From Roseitranquillus sp963709765 (GTDB taxonomy: Bacteria; Pseudomonadota; Alphaproteobacteria; Rhodobacterales; Rhodobacteraceae): a stretch of 64,000 bases of DNA. Where the stretch lies: NCBI GenBank assembly GCA_963709765.1, contig CAVPXL010000015.1, positions 186,001 through 250,000 on the forward strand. Direction: 5' to 3'. Shown in pieces: positions 9,625 to 19,318 of this stretch. The position numbers were made by a program, and so were the translations under genes. Every line of letters starts with the position of its first letter. Position 1 is the first letter of the stretch. The notes beneath the pieces were generated by a model, which saw nothing but the letters and a program-made list of their open reading frames with translations, was not told the origin of the DNA and ran no database searches.

Positions 9625-9766
9625 ATGGCGACGAACCGAGCAGGACGACGGCAATTGGTAAAAACGGGACGAGCGTAGCGGCCGTTACATGGAGATGAAG
9701 AAGTCGGAAAGCCCTTTCAAGGGCGTCGCGAAGGAGCCGGATGGCCGCGATACCGACAAGTCCTGA
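9625..9766 (+). pseudogene. Possible small gene downstream of nrdJ, frame disrupted
   Basis: ATG 9625 follows the nrdJ stop by 12 bases with a good ribosome site (GAGGAG at 9611-9616), but the frame closes after 17 codons. If about one, one and two bases are skipped near 9637, 9659 and 9675, a continuous product of about 45 residues appears. It starts MATNEQDDGNW, continues GRYMEMKKSESPFKG and ends GRDTDKS, stopping at TGA 9764-9766. The hydrophilic, lysine-rich composition and the strong ribosome site suggest a real small gene hit by the same insertion-type errors as nrdJ. I do not recognise the family. Confidence 0.3.
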
Positions 9767-9864
9767 GACAGCGGGGCGGGTGCGCTCGCCCCCGACGCGG
9801 ACCGTGCCCCGGGCGGAAAAGACTATCGGGCAGTAGACGACAGGGCAGGGTACGCGAAACTTGA

Positions 9865-9891
9865 GGGGGCGCTTCGACGCCCCCTTTTCTT
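9865..9891 (+). terminator. Rho-independent terminator after nrdJ
   Basis: Perfect 7-bp stem GGGGGCG (9865-9871) with CGCCCCC (9878-9884), six-base loop, followed by TTTTCTT. It closes the nrdJ transcription unit before the convergent SDR gene. Confidence 0.85.
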
Positions 9892-9905
9892 GTCGGTAAT
9901 AGCGC

Positions 9906-10553
9906 TCAGCCGATCAAGCTCAGCATGTCACGAGCCACGTCGATTGGTCGCGCAAGGGCCGATCGGTTTTCGCCGGGATGGAACCTTGCCCGCACCGCGG
10001 TGGGCATTGGTGGCGGCGTCAGGATCTCGATCCGCGGTCCTGTCCGCGCGCTTTCCGCTGCCCAGGACCGGGCCATGGCGATCTGCGCCGCCTTGGTCGA
10101 CCCGTAGACACCGTGGAATGCCGAACCCGCCTGCGGATCCTCGAAGAAGAGCGCCAGGCCGCTGGAGCGAAGAAGCGGCGCGACCATCGCGATCAGGGTC
10201 TTGGTGGCATAGAGGTTGGTCTTCAGGCTTTTTTCGAGGTCGCGCGTATCGGCATGGGTGACGGGCGACAGGGCCGTGGCATGGATCGCCGTGTGGGCCC
10301 AGAGTTCGATGCCGCCCCAGCGGTCGTAGATGCCGCGGCAGAGATGGGCCATGGCGTTGTCGTCCGTGACGTCCATTGGCGCTAGCGTGGCGCTGCCGCC
10401 GGCAGCCTGGATCCGGTCGTCCAGTTCCTCAAGGCCACCTGTGGTTCGCGCCACGGCAACGACATGGTGGGTCGGCGCCAGCGCCTCGGCAAGGGCTGCG
10501 CCAAGTCCGCGCGAGGCGCCAGTGACGAGCGCGATCGGTTTTTCATCTGTCAT
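9906..10553 (-). CDS. Short-chain dehydrogenase/reductase family protein
   Basis: 215 residues with a Rossmann fold: the nucleotide-binding motif TGASRGLG is at residues 11-18 and the catalytic Tyr150/Lys154 pair lies in YGSTK. The usual catalytic serine about 13 residues before the tyrosine is not evident; that stretch reads LALFFEDPQAG. The active site is therefore atypical for classical SDRs. Substrate unknown. It converges on nrdJ, with the terminator between them, and is not closely linked to purF (144 bases upstream). Confidence 0.8.
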   Translation of the reverse strand: MTDEKPIALVTGASRGLGAALAEALAPTHHVVAVARTTGGLEELDDRIQAAGGSATLAPMDVTDDNAMAHLCRGIYDRWGGIELWAHTAIHATALSPVTHADTRDLEKSLKTNLYATKTLIAMVAPLLRSSGLALFFEDPQAGSAFHGVYGSTKAAQIAMARSWAAESARTGPRIEILTPPPMPTAVRARFHPGENRSALARPIDVARDMLSLIG

Positions 10554-10697
10554 GGCGCCGCTCTTAGCGGGATCGTCGGAAAGGGGAAAGCAGGGCGCGG
10601 CGCACTACGATTGTTGTTCCCCGATTGCTCGAAACAAGTGAGCGCGTCCGCCGAAAAAGGAGGTAGAGCCGGAGCGTGGCGGGAAGGCGGCGCGGGC

Positions 10698-12200
10698 CTA
10701 TTCGGCGGCCGTCTTGAGCTGAAAGCCGCGTTCGATCTGGTCGGTCGGAGCCACGGGGTAGTCGCCGGAAAAGCACGCGTCGCAATATTGCGGCCGGGCC
10801 GGATCGCGATCCTCGGAGCCGACGGCGCGATAAAGCCCGTCGAGAGAGATGAATCGCAGCGAATCCACGCCCAGATGATCGCGCATCTCGTCTTCGCTCA
10901 TGGTGGAAGCCAGCAGCTTGTCGCGCTCGGGCGTGTCGACACCGTAGAAGCACGGCCAGGCCGTGGGCGGCGAGGCGATGCGGAAGTGGACCTCGGCCGC
11001 GCCGGCATCGAGGATCATCTCCTTGATCTTGCGGCTCGTCGTGCCGCGCACTACCGAATCGTCCACCAGCACCACCCGCTTGCCGCGGATCAATGCGCGG
11101 TTGACGTTGAGTTTCAGCCGAACGCCCATGTTGCGGATCTGCTCGCTGGGCTCGATGAAGGTGCGTCCCATGTACTGATTGCGAATGATCCCCATCGCGT
11201 AGGGGATGCCGGAGACCTGGCTGAAACCGATCGCCGCCGGCGTGCCGCTGTCGGGAACGGGGCAGACCAGGTCGGCTTCGGCGGGCGCTTCCTTGGCAAG
11301 CTCGGCGCCGATCGCGCGGCGGGTCTCGTAGACCGACCGGCCCCCGAGGATCGAATCGGGGCGCGAGAAATAGACATGCTCGAAGATGCAGAACCGTGAG
11401 CGGGTGGGCGCGAAGGGTCTGTGGCTCTCGACACCGGCCTCGGGCGTGATCACGACCATCTCGCCCGGGTCGATCTCACGCACGAACTCAGCGCCGATGA
11501 TGTCGAGCGCACAGGTCTCGGAACTCAGCGCCCAGCCGTCGCCCACGCGCCCCAGCACCAGCGGCCGCACGCCGAGCGGGTCGCGAACGCCGATCAGCTT
11601 GGTGCGGGTCATGGCGACGACCGAAAACGCGCCTTCGACACGGCGAAGGGCGTCCTTCATCCGCTCCGGAATTGATTTCTGCAAGGAGCGCGCCATCAGG
11701 TGGATGATGCATTCGCTGTCCGACGAGGACTGGAAGATCGAGCCGCGCTCGATCATCTCGCGGCGCAGTTCGGCGGCGTTCACGATGTTGCCGTTGTGAG
11801 CAATGGCGGCGCCACCCATCGAGAACTCACCGAAGAAGGGCTGCACGTCGCGGATCGCCGTGTTGCCCTTGGAGCCGGAGGTCGAATAGCGCACATGGCC
11901 GATTGCGAGCGGTCCGGGCAGCGTGTCGAGCAGCGCCTGATCGGTGAAGCTGTCGCGGACATAGCCGAAGCGTCGCGCGGAGTTGAAACCTTGGACGGGG
12001 TCGTGGCTGACGATGCCGGCGGCTTCCTGCCCGCGGTGCTGCAGCGCGTGCAGGCCGAGGGTCACGAAACTCGCAGCGTCGGTGACGCCGTTGACGCCGA
12101 ACACGCCGCACTCTTCGTGCAGACGGTCGTCATCGAATGGATGAGCTGGGGGCAGCGAGCGCATGGGCGTCTCGAATCGCGGTTCGTTGGCACCTGACAT
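10698..12200 (-). CDS. purF: PurF, amidophosphoribosyltransferase
   Basis: First committed step of purine synthesis: PRPP plus glutamine to phosphoribosylamine. The N-terminal Ntn-hydrolase domain carries the nucleophile in HEECGVFGVNG; the short sequence before the Cys is a propeptide removed on maturation. The C-terminal phosphoribosyltransferase domain has the PRPP loop VVLVDDSVVRGTTS. Start choice is uncertain: ATG 12200 (MSGAN) gives a 30-residue propeptide and ATG 12164 (MRSLPP) an 18-residue one. Neither has a strong ribosome site. The stop is at 10698. cvpA lies just upstream on the same strand, the classic cvpA-purF arrangement. Confidence 0.96.
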   Translation of the reverse strand: MSGANEPRFETPMRSLPPAHPFDDDRLHEECGVFGVNGVTDAASFVTLGLHALQHRGQEAAGIVSHDPVQGFNSARRFGYVRDSFTDQALLDTLPGPLAIGHVRYSTSGSKGNTAIRDVQPFFGEFSMGGAAIAHNGNIVNAAELRREMIERGSIFQSSSDSECIIHLMARSLQKSIPERMKDALRRVEGAFSVVAMTRTKLIGVRDPLGVRPLVLGRVGDGWALSSETCALDIIGAEFVREIDPGEMVVITPEAGVESHRPFAPTRSRFCIFEHVYFSRPDSILGGRSVYETRRAIGAELAKEAPAEADLVCPVPDSGTPAAIGFSQVSGIPYAMGIIRNQYMGRTFIEPSEQIRNMGVRLKLNVNRALIRGKRVVLVDDSVVRGTTSRKIKEMILDAGAAEVHFRIASPPTAWPCFYGVDTPERDKLLASTMSEDEMRDHLGVDSLRFISLDGLYRAVGSEDRDPARPQYCDACFSGDYPVAPTDQIERGFQLKTAAE

Positions 12201-12245
12201 AACCATCCGCAGGCATGATGTCACCGCCGCGTTGCGCAACGTCGG

Positions 12246-12803
12246 TCAGGGCGCTCCGCAAACGCCGACCAGCTCTTCGTAGCGGGCCACGATCCAGCCT
12301 GGCGCATCCTCGGGCATGTTCTCGTCGATGCTGGACTGTGTGCGTTCGAAGATCATCGCGGTGCGCAAGTCGTCGATGGCCGCTACTGCTTCCCCAACGG
12401 CCGCGCGATCATAGACGAGAAAGGCCACCGCCACGAGAATCACGCCGCGCGCCGCGCCGAAGAGAAAGCCGAGCGCCTGGTCGACACCGCCCAGGGCGGA
12501 ATGCTGGACCGCCGACGAGAAGAGCGGCGTGAAGATCGACACGATCAGCAACGCCACGGCAAACACGACGGCGAAGGCCGCGATGATGCTGAGCTCGCAG
12601 CTATCCTGCAGGAATTCGCCCACCACGGGGATCTCGCGCACAAGCGGCTCGACCATGGGCGCGAAGACGAAGGCCAGGATGGCCGCCGCCACCCAGCCGA
12701 GGATCGACATGATCTCGCGTACCAGCCCGCGCGAATAGGCCAGAATCGCCGAGATGACGATCACCCCGGCCACGATGCCGTCGACGATGGTGAAACCTTC
12801 CAT
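12246..12803 (-). CDS. cvpA: CvpA family membrane protein
   Basis: 185 residues with four predicted hydrophobic segments (about 5-25, 30-50, 70-90 and 105-125) and a soluble acidic C-terminus, matching the CvpA (colicin V production) family. The opening MEGFTIVDGIVAGVIVISA and the segment GFLFGAARGVILVAVAFLV are typical. It sits 45 bases upstream of purF and 23 bases downstream of radA, so one transcription unit is likely. The molecular role of CvpA is unsettled. Confidence 0.9.
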   Translation of the reverse strand: MEGFTIVDGIVAGVIVISAILAYSRGLVREIMSILGWVAAAILAFVFAPMVEPLVREIPVVGEFLQDSCELSIIAAFAVVFAVALLIVSIFTPLFSSAVQHSALGGVDQALGFLFGAARGVILVAVAFLVYDRAAVGEAVAAIDDLRTAMIFERTQSSIDENMPEDAPGWIVARYEELVGVCGAP

Positions 12804-12826
12804 TCTCGTGCTCCGTCGGGCGCGGC

Positions 12827-14191
<1,365 letters not shown>

Positions 14192-14210
14192 TCGCGGGCC
14201 CCGTATGCCA

Positions 14211-14957
14211 TCAGCGGATCGCCGCGATGGGGCCCGTGGCCCGGCCTTCGACAAACTGGCGCAGATAGGGGTTGGGCGCGCTGTCGATCGCCGAAACCGG
14301 TCCGGCCCAGCGGATGACCCCGTTGTGCAGCATCGCGACCTGATCGGCGATGGCACGCACGCTTTCCATGTCGTGAGTGATGGTAATTGCGGTGACGCCC
14401 ATCTCGACCACGATTTCGCGGATCAGGGCGTTGATCACGCCGCCCATGATCGGATCGAGCCCTGTCGTCGGCTCGTCGAAGAAGATCACCTGCGGGTCGG
14501 TGGCGATAGCGCGGGCGAGGCCCACGCGCTTCTGCATTCCGCCGGACAGCTCGTCAGGGTAGAGGTCGGCCACGTCCGGCCCCAACCCGACACGGCCAAG
14601 CTTGGCGATGGCGCGGGCGCGTGCGTCTTCCCGCGTGAGTTTCTCGGGGCCGCGCAGCAGACGGAAGGCGACGTTCTGCCAGACCGGGAGGGAGTCAAAC
14701 AGCGCGGCGCGCTGGAACAGCATCCCGAATCGCGACAGAAACGCCTTGCGCGTGCGTCGGTCGAGCCGCTCGCCGTCGAGCGTCACATGGCCGGAATCGG
14801 GTCGCTCAAGCCCGATGATGCACTTCAGAAGGACCGACTTGCCGGTCCCCGATCCGCCGATCACCACAAGACTCTGACCGCGTGGCACCTGGATGCTGAC
14901 GCCGCGAAGGACCTGCTTGGAGCCGAAGGACTTGTGGACGTCGTGCAGCGTTATCAT
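14211..14957 (-). CDS. MlaF-like ABC transporter ATPase
   Basis: 248 residues. Walker A GGSGTGKSV, ABC signature LSGGMQKRVGLARAI, Walker B VIFFDEPTTGLDPI and the switch His in THDM are all intact. The GMQKR signature and the pairing with an MlaE-like permease place it in the Mla/Ttg2/Mce type of phospholipid (retrograde lipid) transporters. It overlaps the permease gene by four bases (ATGA). No MlaD/MCE substrate-binding gene is next to it, so that partner would have to be encoded elsewhere. Confidence 0.9.
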   Translation of the reverse strand: MITLHDVHKSFGSKQVLRGVSIQVPRGQSLVVIGGSGTGKSVLLKCIIGLERPDSGHVTLDGERLDRRTRKAFLSRFGMLFQRAALFDSLPVWQNVAFRLLRGPEKLTREDARARAIAKLGRVGLGPDVADLYPDELSGGMQKRVGLARAIATDPQVIFFDEPTTGLDPIMGGVINALIREIVVEMGVTAITITHDMESVRAIADQVAMLHNGVIRWAGPVSAIDSAPNPYLRQFVEGRATGPIAAIR

Positions 14958-15727
14958 GCCGAGAAGAACACCTCGGTCAGGACATAATTCGCGGCAAGGA
15001 TGAGGATCGAGGCCGAGACCACCGCGTTGGTCGTCGCCCGGCCGACGCCGCGCGCCCCGCGGGCCGAATTCATGCCGTGATAGCAGCCCATCAGCGCGAC
15101 GATGAAGCCGAAGACGGCGGCCTTGGCGAGGCCAGAAACGATGTCCCCGCGCTCGAGGAAATCGAGCGTGTTCGTCATGTAGGCTGCCGAGTTGAAGCCG
15201 AGCCGTGTTGTGCCGACCAGATACCCGCCCATGACGCCGATCACGTTGCCAAGCGCCGCCAGCAGAGGCAGCGCCAGCGTCGCCGCCAGAACGCGCGGCA
15301 CGGCGAGGTACTTCAGCGGATTCGTGGACAGGGTGACGAGCGCGTCGACCTGTTCGGTCACCCGCATCGTGCCGATCTCGGCCGCGATCGACGCCGCGAC
15401 CCGGCCCGCGACCATCAGGCCCGTCAGGACCGGTCCGAGCTCGCGCACCATGCCGATGGCGACGATCGACGGCACGACCGACTGCGCGTTGAACCGCGCG
15501 CCCCCGGCATAGATCTGGAGCGCCAGAGCGCCGCCGGTGAAAAGCGTCGTCAGACCCACGACGGGCAGACTGAAATAGCCGATTACCAGAAGCGCGTGCC
15601 CGAACTCCTTGAAGTAGAAGGGCGGCCGCACGAGGTGGCTGACAGTCGCCACGGCAAAGAGCGCGACGCGCCCGATTGCCGCCAGAAGTTCCAGTGTCGT
15701 GCGCCCGATGGCGGCAAGAAGCTTCAT
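14954..15727 (-). CDS. MlaE-like ABC transporter permease
   Basis: 257 residues, multi-spanning, with the family hallmark VRELGPVLTGLMVAGRVAASIAAE split over residues 93-116, followed by MRVTEQVDAL. This is the conserved core of MlaE/YrbE permeases in the inner membrane. The gene overlaps both neighbours by four bases (alr upstream, ATPase downstream), so alr, permease and ATPase are translationally coupled. Confidence 0.92.
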   Translation of the reverse strand: MKLLAAIGRTTLELLAAIGRVALFAVATVSHLVRPPFYFKEFGHALLVIGYFSLPVVGLTTLFTGGALALQIYAGGARFNAQSVVPSIVAIGMVRELGPVLTGLMVAGRVAASIAAEIGTMRVTEQVDALVTLSTNPLKYLAVPRVLAATLALPLLAALGNVIGVMGGYLVGTTRLGFNSAAYMTNTLDFLERGDIVSGLAKAAVFGFIVALMGCYHGMNSARGARGVGRATTNAVVSASILILAANYVLTEVFFSA

Positions 15728-16773
15728 GCAGACCCGTTCACGTGGCGCCGGGCGTAGCGGCTGCCCAGTGAGGTCAGGATCTCGTAGCCGATCGTCCCCG
15801 CAGCCTCCGCAAGCTGGTCTATGCCTTGGTGGCTTCCAAGGATCTGCATGCTCTCAGGGGTTTGTGGAAGGTCGCTCACGTCCACCGTCAACAGATCCAT
15901 GGAGACACGGCCGGCCAGGGCGCACGGCCGGGTGCCCGCGTAGACGACACCGCGGGCGCCCATGGCCCGGATCAGACCGTCGGCATAGCCGCCGGAAAGC
16001 GTGGCGATGCGCGTCGGCCGGGACGCGCGCCATGTGGCGCCGTAGCCCACGATTTCGTCCGGTGCGACATCACGCACCTGAACCACCGGCAGGTCCAGCG
16101 AGACGACCGGCCGCGCGTGTTCGAATGGCAGGCCACCGTAGAGCCCTATGCCCGGCCGCGCCACGTCGAAGTGAAAGTCGGGGCCCAGAAGGATGCCCCC
16201 GGTCGCCGACAGCGAACGCGGCACGTTCAGGCCGTCGGTCATCTCCCGGAAGGCGCGCAGCTGATGCTCGTTTGCCGGATCGTCCGGCTCGTCGGAGCAG
16301 GCGAGGTGACTCATGACCAGAACCGGGCGCATCGGCATCACGATGTCGCGCACCGCCAGCCATTCGGGCGCCTCCATTCCCAGACGATTCATGCCCGTAT
16401 CGAGCTGCACGCCGAAAGGATGATCGCCCAGTGTCTCGACATGACGGGTGAGCTGTTCGACCGAGTTCAGCATCGGGGTCAGGCGGTGCTGACGCAGAAG
16501 TGGCGCGTCGCCCTCCATATGCCCTGAAAAGACACAGATATCGACCTCGGGCCCCAGCGCGCGGCGCACGGCGGCACCTTCTTCGGCGATGGCGACAAAG
16601 AAGATCCGCGCCCCGGCACGTGCCAGCGCCTTGCAGACGGCATCGACCCCCAGCCCGTAGGCGTTGGCCTTGACCACCGCGCCCGTTCTGACCGTCGGCG
16701 CCGACAGGGCGTCCAGCGCGCGCCAGTTCGCGACGATGGCTCCCAGATCTATGTTGAGCGTCCCGCTTCCCAT
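15724..16773 (-). CDS. alr: Alanine racemase
   Basis: 349 residues, fold type III PLP enzyme. The PLP lysine is K35 in VVKANAYGLG; the second catalytic residue is the Tyr in IVGYGATW near residue 245. It interconverts L- and D-alanine for peptidoglycan. It overlaps the MlaE-like permease start by four bases, giving an operon of cell-envelope genes. Start ATG 16773 gives MGSGTLNIDLGAI, the expected beginning of the family. Confidence 0.95.
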   Translation of the reverse strand: MGSGTLNIDLGAIVANWRALDALSAPTVRTGAVVKANAYGLGVDAVCKALARAGARIFFVAIAEEGAAVRRALGPEVDICVFSGHMEGDAPLLRQHRLTPMLNSVEQLTRHVETLGDHPFGVQLDTGMNRLGMEAPEWLAVRDIVMPMRPVLVMSHLACSDEPDDPANEHQLRAFREMTDGLNVPRSLSATGGILLGPDFHFDVARPGIGLYGGLPFEHARPVVSLDLPVVQVRDVAPDEIVGYGATWRASRPTRIATLSGGYADGLIRAMGARGVVYAGTRPCALAGRVSMDLLTVDVSDLPQTPESMQILGSHQGIDQLAEAAGTIGYEILTSLGSRYARRHVNGSA

Positions 16774-16803
16774 GGGCCTCGTTCCGACAGCGCTCGCCCG
16801 GCG

Positions 16804-17502
16804 TCAAGGGGCCGCGCGAGCGCGGTTCCAGGTGAGTGCCGCGATGAGAGCGCACCCAAGGGCGGCAATGACGGTCACGCGCGTCGGGCCCTGCGCGGCG
16901 ACGATGCCGATCAGGGCCCAGATCACGCCGGCGGCGTAGGCGGTTTCAGGCCGGCGCAGAAGGATGGCCGCTGAGAAAACCAGCGCGCCGAGGATCGCCG
17001 CCAGCGCGGACGGCACGGCCGCCAGAACTCCGTAGCCTGCCGACAGGAGCCCCAGCGACACGAAGCTCGCTGCTGTGAGCCACCCCGCGTAGAGGCCAAC
17101 CGGCGATGCCGCCAGCCAGCGATCCCGCGCGGGTGACCGGACCAGAGCCACGACAGCACTCACCAGCATGGCCCAGATCAGGATTGTCGCCCAGATCGGG
17201 CTGATCCGCGCAATGGGGATCCAGAATGTCCCGATCGCCAGACTTATGAAGAGCGGCCCGCGCGCGGCCTGCCAATCGGTCGCGTCGGCGCGGGCGAACA
17301 GGCCAAATCCGGCATGGGCGATCAGCCACAGATAGATCGGTGCCCAGATCGAGAAGGCCCAGGCGACGGGCTGCACGGGCGGATCGACCTGCGGTACCGG
17401 GTAGCGGTCCGGCGCGAAGCCGCCGAACCCGCCCGAGACGATCGGCGAAAGCGCGAACGAGACGGCGGCGATGAAGACGAGGATGGCGCCGGCGCGTCTC
17501 AT
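16804..17502 (-). CDS. TspO/MBR-like (tryptophan-rich) membrane protein
   Basis: 232 residues with about seven hydrophobic segments and Trp-rich turns such as AWAFSIWAPIYLWLIAHAGF near residue 47 and FWIPIARISPIWATILIW. The layout resembles distant TspO/MBR-related proteins; the classical five-helix TspO is shorter, so this is a loose assignment. Ligand unknown. It lies between serS and alr with short gaps (39 and 30 bases), probably in the same minus-strand unit. Confidence 0.5.
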   Translation of the reverse strand: MRRAGAILVFIAAVSFALSPIVSGGFGGFAPDRYPVPQVDPPVQPVAWAFSIWAPIYLWLIAHAGFGLFARADATDWQAARGPLFISLAIGTFWIPIARISPIWATILIWAMLVSAVVALVRSPARDRWLAASPVGLYAGWLTAASFVSLGLLSAGYGVLAAVPSALAAILGALVFSAAILLRRPETAYAAGVIWALIGIVAAQGPTRVTVIAALGCALIAALTWNRARAAP

Positions 17503-17541
17503 TGCGGTCCCGCCGCCCGGCCTCGAAGGCCAGCTCCCGGC

Positions 17542-18834
17542 TCAGTCCAGCTTGCCATCCGGGGTGATCTCCTTTGCGCCACCGGTGTAGGGGGTGAGGA
17601 CCTCGGGGAGAGCGACAGATCCGTCCTCGCGCTGGCCGTTCTCCAGCACCGCGATCAGCGTGCGCCCGACCGCCAGCCCGGATCCGTTGAGGGTGTGGAC
17701 GAATTCCGGTTTGCCCCCGCCTTCGGGACGGAAGCGTGCGTTCATTCGCCGCGCCTGAAAGTCCCCGCAATAGGAGACCGAGCTGATCTCACGGTAGCGG
17801 TCCTGTCCCGGGAGCCAGACTTCGATGTCGTGGGTGCGCCGCGCGCCAAAGCCCATGTCGCCGGCGCAGAGCACGACGGTCCGGTAGGCCAGTCCGAGGC
17901 GGTCGAGGATACCTTCGGCGCAGCCCGTCATCCGGTCGAGCTCCTCCAGCCCGCGGTCCGGATGGACGATCGATACCATCTCGACCTTTTCGAACTGGTG
18001 CTGGCGCAGCATGCCGGCGGTGTCGCGGCCCGCGCTGCCGGCCTCGGAGCGAAAACACTGGGAATGGGCGACGAACCGGCGCGGAAGTTGGCCTTGCTCG
18101 ACGATGCAGTCGTTGACGATGTTGGTCAGGGTCACCTCGGCGGTGGGGATCAACCACCAGCCTTCGCGCGTCTGATAGCTGTCCTCGCCGAATTTGGGGA
18201 GCTGCCCGGTACCCAGCATCATTTCCTCGCGCACCAGCACCGGGGTCCAGGTCTCGGTCAGGCCGTTCTCGGTGACGTGTGTGTCCAGCATGAACTGCGC
18301 CAGCGCCCGGTGCACGCGCGCGACGGCGCCCGTCAGGACCACGAAGCGACTGCCCGACAGCTTGGCCGCCGTCTCGAAATCGAGACCGTCCTGAGTGGCC
18401 GGGAGCTCGTAATGCTCCTTCGCGGCAAATCCGAAGTCCGGCGGCGTTCCGCGTCGGTGCATCTCGACGTTGTCGTCCTCGTCCGCTCCGTCGGGTATCC
18501 CGGGGAGCGGCGCGTTGGGCAGGTTCATCAGGTAGTCGCGCAGGCGCGCATCCTCGGCGCGGGCCTCGTCCTCCAGCCGCGCTCCCTCATCCTTCTTGGC
18601 CGCGACCAGATCACGCAGGCGCTGGAACTCGGCCTCGTCACCGGCCGCCTTGGCGCGTCCGACCTCTTTCGAGGCGGCGTTCCGTTCGGCCTGCGCGGTT
18701 TCGGCTGCGGTGATCCGGGCGCGGCGCGCCTCGTCCATTGCCAGAACTTCTGCTGCCACGCCCGACAGACCGCGCCGCGCCATCGCGGCGTCGAAGGCCT
18801 CGGGGTTATCGCGGATCGCCCGGATGTCGTGCAT
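17542..18834 (-). CDS. serS: Seryl-tRNA synthetase
   Basis: 430 residues. An N-terminal coiled-coil tRNA-binding arm (about 30-105, rich in Ala/Glu/Lys/Arg) precedes a class II catalytic core. Motif 2 is visible in CFRSEAGSAGRDTAGML and motif 3 in NGSGLAVGRTLIAVLEN. It charges tRNA-Ser and also tRNA-Sec where present. The gene is divergent from yajC, with about 157 bases between the two starts that must hold both promoters. Confidence 0.97.
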   Translation of the reverse strand: MHDIRAIRDNPEAFDAAMARRGLSGVAAEVLAMDEARRARITAAETAQAERNAASKEVGRAKAAGDEAEFQRLRDLVAAKKDEGARLEDEARAEDARLRDYLMNLPNAPLPGIPDGADEDDNVEMHRRGTPPDFGFAAKEHYELPATQDGLDFETAAKLSGSRFVVLTGAVARVHRALAQFMLDTHVTENGLTETWTPVLVREEMMLGTGQLPKFGEDSYQTREGWWLIPTAEVTLTNIVNDCIVEQGQLPRRFVAHSQCFRSEAGSAGRDTAGMLRQHQFEKVEMVSIVHPDRGLEELDRMTGCAEGILDRLGLAYRTVVLCAGDMGFGARRTHDIEVWLPGQDRYREISSVSYCGDFQARRMNARFRPEGGGKPEFVHTLNGSGLAVGRTLIAVLENGQREDGSVALPEVLTPYTGGAKEITPDGKLD

Positions 18835-18991
18835 GTTCCCTCCGATCAGGTCGGCGCCGTGATGCCGTCAAACGCCGCAAAGGTGAACCCGGAATTGCCG
18901 CCGGGGCGTCGCTTGCCAAGCGAAAACGCGAAGAATAGGGTGCGCGCCAATCTGCAGGGGACGCTCTGCCGCAACGCCAAGGACACATTTC

Positions 18992-19312
18992 ATGCTTGCA
19001 ACGCCTGCCTTCGCGCAAGCGGCCGGTGGCGCCGGATCCGCTTTCGCCTCCTTCGTTCCGCTCATACTGATCTTTGCGATCATGTATTTCCTTCTGATCC
19101 GGCCGCAGCAGCGCAAGGCGAAGGAACATCAGAAGATGATCGCCGCCCTGCGACGTGGCGACCAGGTGATCACCCAGGGCGGGATCATCGGCAAGGTCAG
19201 CAAGATCAAGGATGACAATGAGCTGGAGGTCGAAGTGGCCGAGGGCGTGCGCGTCCGGGTGATCCGTTCGACCGTCGCGCAGGTCATCAGCAAGACCGAA
19301 CCGGCCGGCTGA
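18992..19312 (+). CDS. yajC: YajC, Sec translocon accessory subunit
   Basis: 106 residues: one transmembrane helix (about 20-38) followed by the conserved LLIRPQQRKAKEHQKM, the hallmark of YajC. The ribosome site AAGGA lies upstream of ATG 18992. It partners SecD/SecF at the SecYEG channel; secD starts 6 bases after its stop. Confidence 0.96.
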   Translation: MLATPAFAQAAGGAGSAFASFVPLILIFAIMYFLLIRPQQRKAKEHQKMIAALRRGDQVITQGGIIGKVSKIKDDNELEVEVAEGVRVRVIRSTVAQVISKTEPAG

Positions 19313-19318
19313 GTCGCG

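Noticed and set aside
17314..19215. Long plus-strand open frame opposite serS
   Set aside because: Antisense shadow of serS, which has all class II motifs.
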